DNA of 64,000 nt from Bufo bufo (lineage: Eukaryota; Chordata; Amphibia; Anura; Bufonidae): assembly GCF_905171765.1 (NCBI RefSeq), contig NC_053390.1, positions 214,019,208 through 214,083,207 of the forward strand, in the 5' to 3' direction. Made by a program: the position numbers and the translations under genes. Below are positions 27,754 to 42,700 of this stretch, one piece after another. Within the stretch, counting starts at the first letter, position 1. Each line of letters opens with the position of its first letter. Below the pieces are notes generated by a model that did not search any database, was not told the origin of the DNA, and saw nothing but the letters and a program-made list of their open reading frames with translations.

Positions 27754-30700
27754 AATTCTTATTATTGCTATGTTGAAGTACCTGGGGCCCAGTCCATACA
27801 ATGGATGGATGCTATAGGTGAAGACCATATCAATACAAGCTAATTCATCTAAAAGGAAAAATTAACATTGGGTGATTCCTATCAATAGGTGTGTTGAAAG
27901 GGTAAGTTATTATTATCTAGAATGTCAATTATAAAGTCTAGTAATGTATAGTTTGTTGAGTTTTATGCTATTTATTCATGTTATTTCTCTTTGCTACATT
28001 GCCTAAATTATTAGCAAATTGGTAAAATCTTATTTCTACCTCTAATGGTGGAAAATGCACCTATATTAAGGATGGTAAGGGCAGCTAAGGGGTTATGGAG
28101 GAGGCTGTACTTTTTGTTTAAATAGGTGCCCTTTAACCAATTTGTTAATAATTTAAGGAAAGTTGCTTAAAAAGCATTATTGTCCATAAAATGTAATACA
28201 TAGCAGAGTCAAGGTTCGGAACTAGGGCTTTGGCAAAGCTGTGTTCTCTCAAAATTTGAACAAAGTTGATATAATACTGTGCTCTCGGCTTATGTGTTGG
28301 ATTTATTGCACCAGAGAGTATGTACCTCCAGATGTTCTTTTTCAAGATAAGAAGAAGTGCTTGAGTACAAGGAGTCTGATCCATAAGAAGGATGGATCCA
28401 AAAGGCAAAGACTAGATTATCATCTTGTTCGAGATATGCTTAAGTTCCTGGGGCCCAATCCAAAAAAGGATGGGTCTTATAGGTGAAGATCATATCTTGT
28501 TAGAGATATCTTTAAGACTTAGGGGGAGTCCATAAGATGGATGGGTCCTATAGGTGAAGAGCATATGCAATTCTTATTATTGCTATGTGTACCTTGGGCC
28601 ATGTCCATACGATGGATGGATCCTATAGGTGAAGACCATATCAATAGAAGCTAATTCATCTTCAAGGAAAAAGTAACATCGGGTGATTCCTATCAATAAG
28701 TGTTTTAAAAGGGTAAGTTATTATTATCTAGAATGTCAATTATAAAGTCTAGTAATGTATAGTTTGTTGAGTTTTATGATATTTATTCATGTTATTTCTC
28801 TTTGTTACATTGCCTAAATTATTAGCAAATTGGTAAAAGCTTATTTCTACCTCTAATGGTGGAAAACACAACTATATTGGAGATGGTAAGGGCAGCTAAG
28901 GGGTTATGGAGGAGGCTGTACTTTTTGTTTAAATAGGTGCCCTTTAATCAATTTGTTAATAATTTAAGGAAAGTTGCTTAAAAAGCATTATTGTCCATAA
29001 AATGTAATACATAGCAGAGTCAAGGTTCGGAACTAGGGCTTTGGCAAAGCTGTGTTCTCTCAAACTTTGAACAAAGTTAATATAATACTGTGCTCTAGGC
29101 TTATGTGTTGGATTTATTGCACAAGAGAGTATGTACCTCCAGATGTTCTTTTCCAAGATAAGAAGAAGTGCTTCAGTACAAGGAGTCTGATCCATAAGAA
29201 GGATGGATCCAAAAGGCAAAGACTAGATCATCATCTTGTTCGAAATATGCTTAAGTTCCTGGGGCCCAATCCAAAAAAGGATGGGTCTTATAGGTGAAGA
29301 TCATATCTTGTTAGAGAAATCTTTAAGACTTAGGGGGAGTCCATAAGATGGATGGGTCCTATAGGTGAAGAGCATATGCAATTTTTATTATTGCTATGTT
29401 GAAGTACCTTGGGCCCAGTCCATATGATGGATGGATCCTATAGGTGAAGACCATAACAATAGAAGCTAATTCATCTTCAAGGAAAGAGTAACATCGGGTG
29501 ATTCCTATCAATAAGTGTGTTGAAAGGGTAAGTTATTATTATCTAGAATGTCAATTATAAAGTCTAGTAATGTATAGTTTGTTGAGTTTTATGATATTTA
29601 TTTATGTTATTTCTCTTTGTTACATTGCCTAAATTATTAGCAAATTGGTAAAAGCTTATTTCTACCTCTAATGGTGGAAAACGCACCTATATTGGAGATG
29701 GTAAGGGCAGCTAAGGGGTTATGGAGGAGGCTGTACTTTTTGTTTAAATATGTGCCCTTTAACCAATTTGTTAATAATTTAAAGAAAGTTGCTTAAAAAG
29801 CATTATTGTCCATAAAATATAATACATAGCAGAGTCAAGGTTCGGAACTAGGGCTTTGGCAAAGCTGTGTTCTCTCAAAATTTGAACAAAGTTGATATAA
29901 AACTGTGCTCTAGGCTTATGTGTTGGATTTATTGCACCAGAGAGTATGTACCTCCAGATGTTCTTTTCCAAGATAAGAAGAAGTGCTTGAGTACAAGGAG
30001 TCTGATCCATAAGAAGGATGGATCCAAAAGGCAAAGACTAGATCATCATCTTGTTCGAGATATGCTTAAGTTCCTGGGGCCCAATCCAAAAATTGATGGG
30101 TCTTATAGGTGAAGATCATATCTTGTTAGAGATATCTTTAAGACCTAGGGGGGAGTCCATAAGACCAATGGGTCCTATAGGTGAAGAGCATATGCAATTC
30201 TTATTATTGCTATGTTGAAGTACCTTGGGCCCAGTCCATACGATGGATGGATCCTATAGGTGAAGACCATATTAATAGAAGCTAACTCATCTTCAAGGAA
30301 AAAGTAACATCGGGTGATTCCTATCAGTAAGCATGTTGAAAGGGTAAGTTATTATTATCTAGAATGTCAGTTATAAAGTCTAGTAATGTATAGTTTGTAG
30401 AGTTTTATACTATTAATTTATGTTATTTCTCTTTGTTACTTTGCCTAAACTATTAGCAAATTGGTAAAAGCTTATTTCTACCTCTAATGGGGGAAAACGC
30501 ACCTATATTGGAGATGGTAAGGGCAGCTAAGGGGTTATGGAGGAGGCTGTACTTTTTGTTTAAATAGGTGCTCTTTAACCAATTTGTTAATAATTTAAGG
30601 AAAGTTGCTTAAAAACCATTATTGTCCATAAAATGTAATACATAGCAGAGTCAAGGTTCGGAGCTAGGGCTTTGGCAAAGCTGTGTTCTCTCAAAATTTG

Positions 30701-33700
30701 AACAAAGTTGATATAATACTGTGCTCTAGGCTTATGTGTTGGATTTATTGCACCAGAGAGTATGTACCTCCAGATGTTCTTTTCCAAGATAAGCAGTGCT
30801 TGAGTACAAGGAATCTGATCCATAAGAAGGATGGATCCAAAAGGCAAAGACTAGATCATCACCTTGTTCGAGATATGCTTAAGTTCCTGGGGCCCAATCC
30901 AAAAATGGATGCGTCTTATAGGTGAAGATCATATCTTGTTAGAGATATCTTTAAGACCTAGAGGGGAGTCCATAAGACGGATGGGTCCTATAGGTGAAGA
31001 GCATATGCAATTCTTATTATTGCTATGTTGAAGTACCATGGGCCCAGTCCATACGATGGATGGATCCTATAGGTGAAGACCATATCAATAGAAGCTAATT
31101 CATCTTCAAGGAAAAAGTAACATCGGGTGATTCCTATCAATAAGTGTGTTGAAAGGGTAAGTTATTATTATCTATAATGTCAATTATAAAGTCTAGTAAT
31201 GTATAGTTTGTTGAGTTTTATGATATTTATTCATGTTATTTCTCTGTTACATTGCCTAAATTATTAGCAAATTGGTAAAAGCTTATTTCTACCTCTAATG
31301 GGGGAAAACGCACCTATATTGGAGATGGTAAGGGCAGCTAAGGGGTTATAGAGGAGGCTGTACTTTTTGTTTAAATAGGTGCTCTTTAACCAATTTGTTA
31401 ATAATTTAAGGAAAGTTGCTTAAAAAGCATTATTGTCCATAAATATAATACATAGCAGAGTCAAGGTTCGGAACTAGGGCTTTGGCAAAGCTGTGTTCTC
31501 TCAAAATTTGAACAAAGTTGATATAATTCTGTGCTCTAGGCTTATGTGTTGGATTTATTGCACCAGAGAGTATGTACGTCCAGATGTTCTTTTCCAAGAT
31601 AAGCAGTGCTTGAGTACAAGGAATCTGATCCATAAGAAGGATGGATCTAAAAGGCAAAGACTAGATCATCATCTTGTTCGAGATATGCTTAAGTTCCTGG
31701 GGCCCAATCCAAAAATGGATGGGTCTTATAGGTGAAGATCATATCTTGTTAGAGATATCTTTAAGACCTAGAGGGGAGTCCATAAGACGGATGGGTCCTA
31801 TAGGTGAAGAGCATATGCAATTCCTATTATTGCTATGTTGAAGTACCATGGGCCCAGTCCATACGATGGATGGATCCTCTAGGTGAAGACCATATCAATT
31901 GAAGCTAATTCATTTTCAAGGAAAAAGTAACATCGGGTGATTCCTATCAGTAAGTATTGTGAAAGGGTAAGTTATTATTATCTAGAATGTCAATTATAAA
32001 GTCTAATAATGTATAGTTTGTTGAGTTTTATGCTATTTATTTATGTTATTTCTCTTTGTTACATTGCCTAAATTATTAGCAAATTGGTAAAATCTTATTT
32101 CTACCTCTAATGGTGGAAAACGCACCTATATTGGAGATGGTAAGGGCAGCTAAGGGGTTATGGAGGAGGCTGTACTTTTTGTTTAAATAGGTGCCCTTTA
32201 ACCAATTTGTTAATAATTTAAGGAAAGTTGCTTAAAAAGCATTATTGTCCATAAAATATAATACATAGCAGAGTCAAGGTTCGGAACTAGGGCTTTGGCA
32301 AAGCTGTGTTCTCTCAAAATTTGAACAAAGTTGATATAATACTGTGCTCTAGGCTTATGTGTTGGATTTATTGCACCAGAGAGTATGTACCTCCAGATGT
32401 TCTTTTCCAAGATAAGCAGTGCTTGAGTACAAGGAATCTGATCCATAAAAAGGATGGATCCAAAAGGCAAAGACTAGATCATCATCTTGTTCGAGATATG
32501 CTTAAGTTCCTGGGGCCCAATCCACAAATGGATGGGTCTTATAGGTGAAGATCATATCTTGTTAGAGATATCTTTAAGACCTAGGGGGGAGTCCATAAGA
32601 CGGATGGGTCCTGAAGGTGAAGAGCATATGCAATTCTTATTATTGCTATGTTGAAGTACCTTGGGCCCAGTCCATACGATGGATGGATCCTATAGGTGAA
32701 GACCATATCAATAGAAGCTAATTCATCTTCAAGGAAAAAGTAACATCGGGTGATTCCTATCAATAAGTGTGTTGAAAGGGTAAGTTATTATTATCTAGAA
32801 TGTCAATTATAAAGTCTAGTAATGTATAGTTTGTTGAGTTTTATGATATTTATTCATGTTATTTCTTTGTTACATTGCCTAAATTATTAGCAAATTGGTA
32901 AAAGCTTATTTCTACCTCTAATGGTGGAAAACGCACCTATATTGGAGATGGTAAGGGCAGCTAAGGGGTTATGGAGGAGGCTGTACTTTTTGTTTAAATA
33001 GGTGCCCTTTAACCAATTTGTTAATAATTTAAGGAAAGTTGCTTAAAAAGCATTATTGTCCATAAAATGTAATACATAGCAGAGTCAAGGTTCGGAACTA
33101 GGGCTTTGGCAAAGCTGTGTTCTCTCAAAATTTGAACAAAGTTGATATAATACTGTGCTCTAGGCTTATGTGTTTGATTTATTGCATCAGAGAGTATGTA
33201 CCTCCAGATGTTCTTTTCCAAGATAAGAAGAAGTGCTTGAATACAAGGAGTCTGATCCATAAGAAGGATGGATCCAAAAGGCAAAGACTAGATCATCATC
33301 TTGTTCGAGATATGTTTAAGTTCCTGGGGCCCAATCCAAAAATGGATGGGTCTTATAGGTGAAGATCATATCTTGTTACAGATATCTTTAAGACCTAGGG
33401 GGGAGTCCATAAGACGGATGGGTCCTATAGGTGAAAATCATATGCAATTCTTATTATTGCTATGTTGAAGTACCTTGGGCCCAGTCCATACGATGGATGG
33501 ATCCTATGGGTGAAGACCATATCAATTGAAGCTAATTCATCTTCAATAAAAAAGTAACATCGGGTGATTCCTATCACTAAGTGTGTTGAAAGGGTAAGTT
33601 ATTATTATCTAGAATGTCAATCTTAAAGTCTAGCAATGTATAGTTGTAGAGTATTATGCTATTTATTCATGTTATTTCTCTATGTGACTTTGCCTAAATT

Positions 33701-36700
33701 ATTAGCAAATTGGTAAAAGCTTATTTCTACCTCTAATGGGGGAAAACGCACCTATATTGGAGATGGTAAGGGGAGCTAAGGGGTTATGGAGGAGGCTGTA
33801 TTTTTGTTTAAATAGGTGCCCTTTAACCAATATGTTAATAATTTAATGAAAGTTGCGTAAAAAGCATTATTGTCCATAAAATATAATACATAGCAGAGTC
33901 AAGGTTCGGAACTAGGGCTTTGGCAAAGCTATGTTCTCTCAAAATTTGAACAAAGTTGATATAATACTGTGCTCTAGGCTAATGTGTTGGATTTATTGCA
34001 CCAGAGAGTATGTACCTCCAGATGTTCTTTTCCAAGATAAGAAGAAGTGCTTGAGTACAAGCAGTCTGATCCATAAGAAGGATGGATCCAAAAGGCAAAG
34101 ACTAGATCATCATCTTGTTCGAGATATGCTTAAGTTCCTGGGGCCCAATCCAAAAATGGATGGGTCTTATAGGTGAAGATCATATCTTGTTTGAGATATC
34201 TTTAAGACCTAGGGGGGAGTCCATAAGACGGATGGGTCCTATAGGTGAAGAGCATATGCAATTCTTATTATTGCTATGTTGAAGTTCCTTGGGCCCAGTC
34301 CATATGATGGATGGATCCTATAGGTGAAGACCATATCAATAGAAGCTAATTCATCTTCAAGGAAAAAGTAACATCGGGTGATTCCTATCAATAAGTGTGT
34401 TGAAAGGGTAAGTTATTATTATCTAGAATGTCAATTATAAAGTCTAGTAATGTATAGTTTGTTGAGTTTTATGATATTTATTCATGTAATTTCTCTTTGT
34501 TACATTGCCTAAATTATTAGCAAATTGGTAAAAGCTTGTTTCGACCTCTAATGGTGGAAAACACACCTATATTGGAGATGGTAAGGGCAGCTAAGGGGTT
34601 ATGGAGGAGGCTGTACTTTTTGTTTAAATAGGTGCCCTTTAACCAATTTGTTAATAATTTAAGGAAAGTTGCTTAAAAAGCATTATTGTCCATAAAATGT
34701 AATACATAGCAGAGTCAAGGTTCGGAACTAGGGCTTTGGCAAAGCTGTGTTCTCTCAAAATTTGAACAAAGTTGATATAATTCTGGGCTCTAGGCTTATG
34801 TGTTGGATTTATTGCACCAGATAGTATGTACCTCCAGATGTTCTTTTCCAAGATAAGAAGAAGTGCTTGAGTACAAGGAGTCTGATCCATAAGAAGGATG
34901 GATCCAAAAGGCAAAGACTAGTTTATCATCTTGTTCGAGATATGCTTAAGTTCCTGGGGCCCAATCCAAAAATGGATTGGGTCTTATAGGTGAAGATCAT
35001 ATCTTGTTAGAGATATCTTTAAGACTTAGGGGGAGTCCATAAGATGGATGGGTCCTATAGGTGAAGAGCATATGCAATTCTTATTATTGCTATGTTGAAG
35101 TACCTTGGGCCCAGTCCATACGATGGATGGATCCTATAGGTGAAGACCATATCAATAGAAGCTAATTCATCTTCAAGGAAAAAGTAACATCGGGTGATTC
35201 CTATCAATAAGTGTTTTGAAAGGGTAAGTTATTATTATCTAGAATGTCAATTATAAAGTCTAGTAATGTATAGTTTGTTGAGTTTTATGATATTTATTTA
35301 TGTTATTTCTCTTTGTTACATTGCCTAAATTATTAGCAAATTGGTAAAAGCTTATTTCTACCTCTAATGGTGGAAAACACACCTATATTGGAGATGGTAA
35401 GGGCAGCTAAGGGGTTATGGAGGAGGCTGTACTTTTTGTTTAAATAGGTGCCCTTTAACCAATTTGTTAATAAATTAAGGAAAGTTGCTTAAAAAGCATT
35501 ATTGTCCATAAAATGTAATACATAGCAGAGTCTAGGTTCGGAACTAAGGCTTTGGCAAAGCTGTGTTCTCTCAAAATTTGAACAAAGTTGATATAATACT
35601 GTGCTCTAGGCTTATGTGTTGGATTTATTGCACAAGAGAGTATGTACCTCCAGATGTTCTTTTCCAAGATAAGAAGAAGTGCTTGAGTACAAGGAGTCTG
35701 ATCCATAAGAAGGATGGATCCAAAAGGCAAAGACTAGATCATCATCTTGTTCGAAATATGCTTAAGTTCCTGGGGCCCAATCCAAAAAAGGATGGGTCTT
35801 ATAGGTGAAGATCATATCTTGTTAGAGATATCTTTAAGACTTAGGGGGAGTCCATAAGATGGATGGGTCCTATAGGTGAAGAGCATATGCAATTTTTATT
35901 ATTGCTATGTTGAAGTACCTTGGGCCCAGTCCATACGATGGATGGATCCTATAGGTGAAGACCATATCAATAGAAGCTAATTCATCTTCAAGGAAAAAGT
36001 AACATCGGGTGATTCCTATCAATAAGTGTGTTGAAAGGATAAGTTATTATTATCTAGAATGTCAATTATAAAGTCTAGTAATGTATAGTTTGTTGAGTTT
36101 TATGATATTTATTTATGTTATTTCTCTTTGTTACATTGCCTAAATTATTAACAAATTGGTAAAAGCTTATTTCTACCTCTAATGGTGGAAAACGCACCTA
36201 TATTGGAGATGGTAAGGGCAGCTAAGGGGTTATGGAGGAGGCTGTACTTTTTGTTTAAATAGGTGCCCTTTAACCAATTTGTTAATAATTTAAGAAAAGT
36301 TGCTTAAAAAGCATTATTGTCCATAAAATATAATACATAGCAGAGTCAAGGTTTGGAACTAGGGCTTTGGCAAAGCTGTGTTCTCTCAAAATTTGAACAA
36401 AGTTGATATAATACTGTGCTCTAGGCTTATGTGTTGGATTTATTGCACCAGAGAGTATGTACCTCCAGATGTTCTTTTCCAAGATAAGAAGAAGTGCTTG
36501 AGTACAAGGAGTCTGATCCATAAGAAGGATGGATCCAAAAGGCAAAGACTAGATCATCATCTTGTTCGAGATATGCTTAAGTTCCTGGGGCCCAATCCAA
36601 AAATGGATGGGTCTTATAGGTGAAGATCATATCTTGTTAGAGATATCTTTAAGACCTAGGCGGGAGTCCATAAGATGGATGGGTCCTATAGGTGAAGAGC

Positions 36701-39700
36701 ATATGCAATTCTTATTATTGCTATGTTGAAGTACCTTGGGCCCAGTCCATACGATGGATGGATCCTATAGGTGAAGACCATATTAATAGAAGCTAACTCA
36801 TCTTCAAGGAAAAAGTAACATCGGGTGATTCCTATCAGTAAGCATGTTGAAAGGGTAAGTTATTATTATCTAGAATGTCAGTTATAAAGTCTAGTAATGT
36901 ATAGTTTGTAGAGTTTTATACTATTAATTTATGTTATTTCTCTTTGTTACTTTGCCTAAATTATTAGCAAATTGGTAAAAGCTTATTTCTACCTCTAATG
37001 GTGGAAAACGCACCTATATTGGAGATGGTAAGGGCAGCTAAGGGGTTATGGAGGAGGCTGTATTTTAGTTAAAATAGGTGCCCTTTAACCAATTTGTTAA
37101 TAATTTAAGGAAAGTTGCTTAAAAAGCATTATTGTCCATAAAATATAATACATAGCAGAGTCAAGGTTCGGAACTAGGGCTTTGGCAAAGCTATGTTCTC
37201 TCAAAATTTGAACAAAGTTGATATAATACTGTGCTCTAGGCTTATGTGTTGGATTTATTGCACCAGAGAGTATGTACCTCCAGATGTTCTTTTCCAAGAT
37301 AAGAAGAAGTGCTTGAGTACAAGGAGTCTGATCCATAAGAAGGATGGATCCAAAAGGCAAAGACTAGATCATCATCTTGTTCAAAATATGCTTAAGTTCC
37401 TTGGGCCCAATCCAAAAATGGATGGGTCTTATAGGTGAAGATCATATCTTGTTAGAGATATCTTTAAGACCTAGGGGGGAGTCCATAAGACGGATGGGTC
37501 CTATAGGTGAAGAGCATATGTAATTCTTATTATTGCTATGTTGAAGTACCTTGGGCCCAGTCCATACGATGGATGGATCCTATAGGTGAAGACCATATCA
37601 ATAGAAGCTAATTCATCTTCAAGGAAAAAGTAACATCGGGTGATTCCTATCAATAAGTGTGTTGAAAGGGTAAGTTATTATTATCTAGAATGTCAATTAT
37701 AAAGTCTAGTAATGTATAGTTTGTTGAGTTTTATGATATTTATTCATGTTATTTCTCTGTTACATTGCCTAAATTATTAGCAAATTGGTAAAAGCTTATT
37801 TCTACCTCTAATGAGGGAAAACGCACCTATATTGGAGATGGTAAGGGCAGCTAAGGGGTTATGGAGGAGGCTGTACTTTTTGTTTAAATAGGTGCTCTTT
37901 AACCAATTTGTTAATAATTTAAGGAAAGTTGCTTAAAAAGCATTATTGTCCATAAAATGTAATACATAGCAGAGTCAAGGTTCGGAACTAGGGCTTTGGC
38001 AAAGCTGTGTTCTCTCAAAATTTGAACAAAGTTGATATAATACTGTGCTCTAGGCTTATGTGTTGGATTTATTGCACCAGAGAGTATGTACCTCCAGATG
38101 TTCTTTTCCAAGATAAGCAGTGCTTGAGTACAAGGAATCTGATCCATAAGAAGGATGGATCCAAAAGGCAAAGACTAGATCATCATCTTGTTCGAAATAT
38201 GCTTAAGTTCCTGGGGCCCAATCCAAAAAAGGATGGGTCTTATAGGTAAAGATCATATCTTGTTAGAGATATCTTTAAGACTTAGGGGGAGTCCATAAGA
38301 TGGATGGGTCCTATAGGTAAAGAGCATATGCAATTTTTATTATTGCTATGTTGAAGTACCTTGGGCCCAGTCCATATGATGGATGGATCCTATAGGTGAA
38401 GACCATAACAATAGAAGCTAATTCATCTTCAAGGAAAAAGTAATATCGGGTGATTCCTATCAATAAGTGTGTTGAAAGGGTAAGTTATTATTATCTAGAA
38501 TGTCAATTATAAAGTCTAGTAATGTATAGTTCGTTGAGTTTTATGATATTTATTTATGTTATTTCTCTTTGTTACATTGACTAAATTATTAGCAAATTGG
38601 TAAAAGCTTATTTCTACCTCTAATGGTGGAAAACGCACCTATATTGGAGATGGTAAGGGCAGCTAAGGGGTTATGGAGGAGGCTGTACTTTTTGTTTAAA
38701 TATGTGCCCTTTACCAATTTGTTAATAATTTAAGGAAAGTTGCTTAAAAAGCATTACTGTCCATAAAATATAATACATAGCAGAGTCAAGGTTCAGAACT
38801 AGGGCTTTGGCAAAGCTGTGTTCTCTCAAAATTTGAACAAAGTTGATATAATACTGTGCTCTAGGCTTATGTGTTGGATTTATTGCACCAGAGAGTATGT
38901 ACCTCCAGATGTTCTTTTCCAAGATAAGAAGAAGTGCTTGAGTACAAGGAGTCTGATCCATAAGAAGGATGGATCCAAAAGGCAAAGACTAGATCATCAT
39001 CTTGTTCGAGATATGCTTAAGTTCCTGGGGCCCAATCCAAAAATGGATGGGTCTTATAGGTGAAGATCATATCTTGTTAGAGATATCTTTAAGACCTAGG
39101 CGGGAGTCCATAAGATGGATGGGTCCTATAGGTGAAGAGCATATGCAATTCTTATTATTGCTATGTTGAAGTACCTTGGGCCCAGTCCATACGATGGATG
39201 GATCCAATAGGTGAAGACCATATTAATAGAAGCTAACTCATCTTCAAGGAAAAAGTAACATCGGGTGATTCCTATCAGTAAGCATGTTGAAAGGGTAAGT
39301 TATTATTATCTAGAATGTCAGTTATAAAGTCTAGTAATGTATAGTTTGTAGAGTTTTATACTATTAATTTATGTTATTTCTCTTTGTTACTTTGCCTAAA
39401 TTATTAGCAAATTGGTAAAAGCTTATTTCTACCTCTAATGGTGGAAAACGCACCTATATTGGAGATGGTAAGGGCAGCTAAGGGGTTATGGAGGAGGCTG
39501 TATTTTTGTTAAAATAGGTGCCCTTTAACCAATTTGTTAATAATTTAAGGAAAGTTGCTTAAAAAGCATTATTGTCCATAAAATATAATACATAGCAGAG
39601 TCAAGGTTCGGAACTAGGGCTTTGGCAAAGCTATGTTCTCTCAAAATTTGAACAAAGTTGATATAATACTGTGCTCTAGGCTTATGTGTTGGATTTATTG

Positions 39701-42700
39701 CACCAGAGAGTATGTACCTCCAGATGTTCTTTTCCAAGATAAGAAGAAGTGCTTGAGTACAAGGAGTCTGATCCATAAGAAGGATGGATCCAAAAGGCAA
39801 AGACTAGATCATCATCTTGTTCAAAATATGCTTAAGTTCCTTGGGCCCAATCCAAAAATGGATGGGTCTTATAGGTGAAGATCATATCTTGTTAGAGATA
39901 TCTTTAAGACCTAGGGGGGAGTCCATAAGACGGATGGGTCCTATAGGTGAAGAGCATATGTAATTCTTATTATTGCTATGTTGAAGTACCTTGGGCCCAG
40001 TCCATACGATGGATGGATCCTATAGGTGAAGACCATATCAATAGAAGCTAATTCATCTTCAAGGAAAAAGTAACATCGGGTGATTCCTATCAATAAGTGT
40101 GTTGAAAGGGTAAGTTATTATTATCTAGAATGTCAATTATAAAGTCTAGTAATGTATAGTTTGTTGAGTTTTATGATATTTATTCATGTTATTTCTCTGT
40201 TACATTGCCTAAATTATTAGCAAATTGGTAAAAGCTTATTTCTACCTCTAATGGGGGAAAACGCACCTATATTGGAGATGGTAAGGGCAGCTAAGGGGTT
40301 ATGGAGGAGGCTGTACTTTTTGTTTAAATAGGTGCTCTTTAACCAATTTGTTAATAATTTAAGGAAAGTTGCTTAAAAAGCATTATTGTCCATAAAATGT
40401 AATACATAGCAGAGTCAAGGTTCGGAACTAGGGCTTTGGCAAAGCTGTGTTCTCTCAAAATTTGAACAAAGTTGATATAATACTGTGCTCTAGGCTTATG
40501 TGTTGGATTTATTGCACCAGAGAGTATGTACCTCCAGATGTTCTTTTCCAAGATAAGCAGTGCTTGAGTACAAGGAATCTGATCCATAAGAAGGATGGAT
40601 CCAAAAGGCAAAGACTAGATCATCATCTTGTTCGAAATATGCTTAAGTTCCTGGGGCCCAATCCAAAAAAGGATGGGTCTTATAGGTAAAGATCATATCT
40701 TGTTAGAGATATCTTTAAGACTTAGGGGGGAGTCCATAAGATGGATGGGTCCTATAGGTAAAGAGCATATGCAATTTTTATTATTGCTATGTTGAAGTAC
40801 CTTGGGCCCAGTCCATATGATGGATGGATCCTATAGGTGAAGACCATAACAATAGAAGCTAATTCATCTTCAAGGAAAAAGTAATATCGGGTGATTCCTA
40901 TCAATAAGTGTGTTGAAAGGGTAAGTTATTATTATCTAGAATGTCAATTATAAAGTCTAGTAATGTATAGTTCGTTGAGTTTTATGATATTTATTTATGT
41001 TATTTCTCTTTGTTACATTGACTAAATTATTAGCAAATTGGTAAAAGCTTATTTCTACCTCTAATGGTGGAAAACGCACCTATATTGGAGATGGTAAGGG
41101 CAGCTAAGGGGTTATGGAGGAGGCTGTACTTTTTGTTTAAATAGGTGCTCTTTAACCAATTTGTTATTAATTTAAGGAAAGTTGCTTAAAAAGCATTATT
41201 GTCCATAAAATATAATACATAGCAGAGTCAAGGTTCGGAACTAGGGCTTTGGCAAAGCTGTGTTCTCTCAAAATTTGAACAAAGTTGATATAATACTGTG
41301 CTCTAGGCTTATGTGTTGGATTTATTGCACCAGAGAGTATGTACCTCCAGATGTTCTTTTCCAAGATAAGCAGTGCTTGAGTACAAGGAATCTGATCCAT
41401 AAGAAGGGTGGATCTAAAAGGCAAAGACTAGATCATCATCTTGTTCGAGATATGCTTAAGTTCCTGGGGCCCAATCCAAAAATGGATGGGTCTTATAGGT
41501 GAAGATCATATCTTGTTAGAGATATCTTTAAGACCTAGAGGGGAGTCCATAAGACGGATGGGTCCTATAGGTGAAGAGCATATGCAATTCCTATTATTGC
41601 TATGTTGAAGTACCATGGGCCCAGTCCATACGATGGATGGATCCTATAGGTGAAGACCATATCAATTGAAGCTAATTCATTTTCAAGGAAAAAGTAACAT
41701 CGGGTAATTCCTATCAGTAAGTATGTTGAAAGGGTAAGTTATTGTTATCTAGAATGTCAATTATAAAGTCTAATAATGTATAGTTTGTTGAGTTTTATGC
41801 TATTTATTTATGTTATTTCTCTTTGTTACATTGCCTAAATTATTAGCAAATTGGTAAAAGCTTATTTCTACCTCTAATGGTGGAAAACGCACCTATATTG
41901 GAGATGGTAAGGGCAGCTAAGGGGTTATGGAGGAGGCTGTACTTTATGTTTAAATAGGTGCCCTTTAACCAATTTGTTAATAATTTAAGGAAAGTTGCTT
42001 AAAAAGCATTATTGTCCATAAAATGTAATACATAGCAGAGTCAAGGTTCGGAACTAGGGCTTTGGCAAAGCTGTGTTCTCTCAAAATTTGAAAAAAGTTG
42101 ATATAATACTGTGCTCTAGGCTTATGTGTTGGATTTATTGCACCAGAGAGTATGTACCTCCAGATGTTCTTTTCCAAGATAAGAAGAAGTGCTTGAATAC
42201 AAGGAGTCTGATCCATAAGAAGGATGGATCCAAAAGGCAACGACTAGATCATCATCTTGTTCGAGATATGTTTAAGTTCCTGGGGCCCAATCCAAAAATG
42301 GATGGGTCTTATAGGTGAAGATCATATCTTGTTACAGATATCTTTAAGACCTAGGGGGGAGTCCATAAGACGAATGGGTCCTATAGGTGAAAAGCATATG
42401 CAATTCTTATTATTGCTATGTTGAAGTACCTTGGGCCCAGTCCATACGATGGATGGATCCTATGGGTGAAGACCATATCAATTGAAGCTAATTCATCTTC
42501 AATGAAAAAGTAACATCGGGTGATTCCTATCAGTAAGTGTGTTGAAAGGGTAAGTTATTATTATCTAGAATGTCAATTATAAAGTCTAGCAATGTATAGT
42601 TGTAGAGTATTATGATATTTATTTATGTTATTTCTCTATGTGACTTTGCCTAAATTATTAGCAAATTGGTAAAAGCTTATTTCTACCTCTAATGGGGGAA

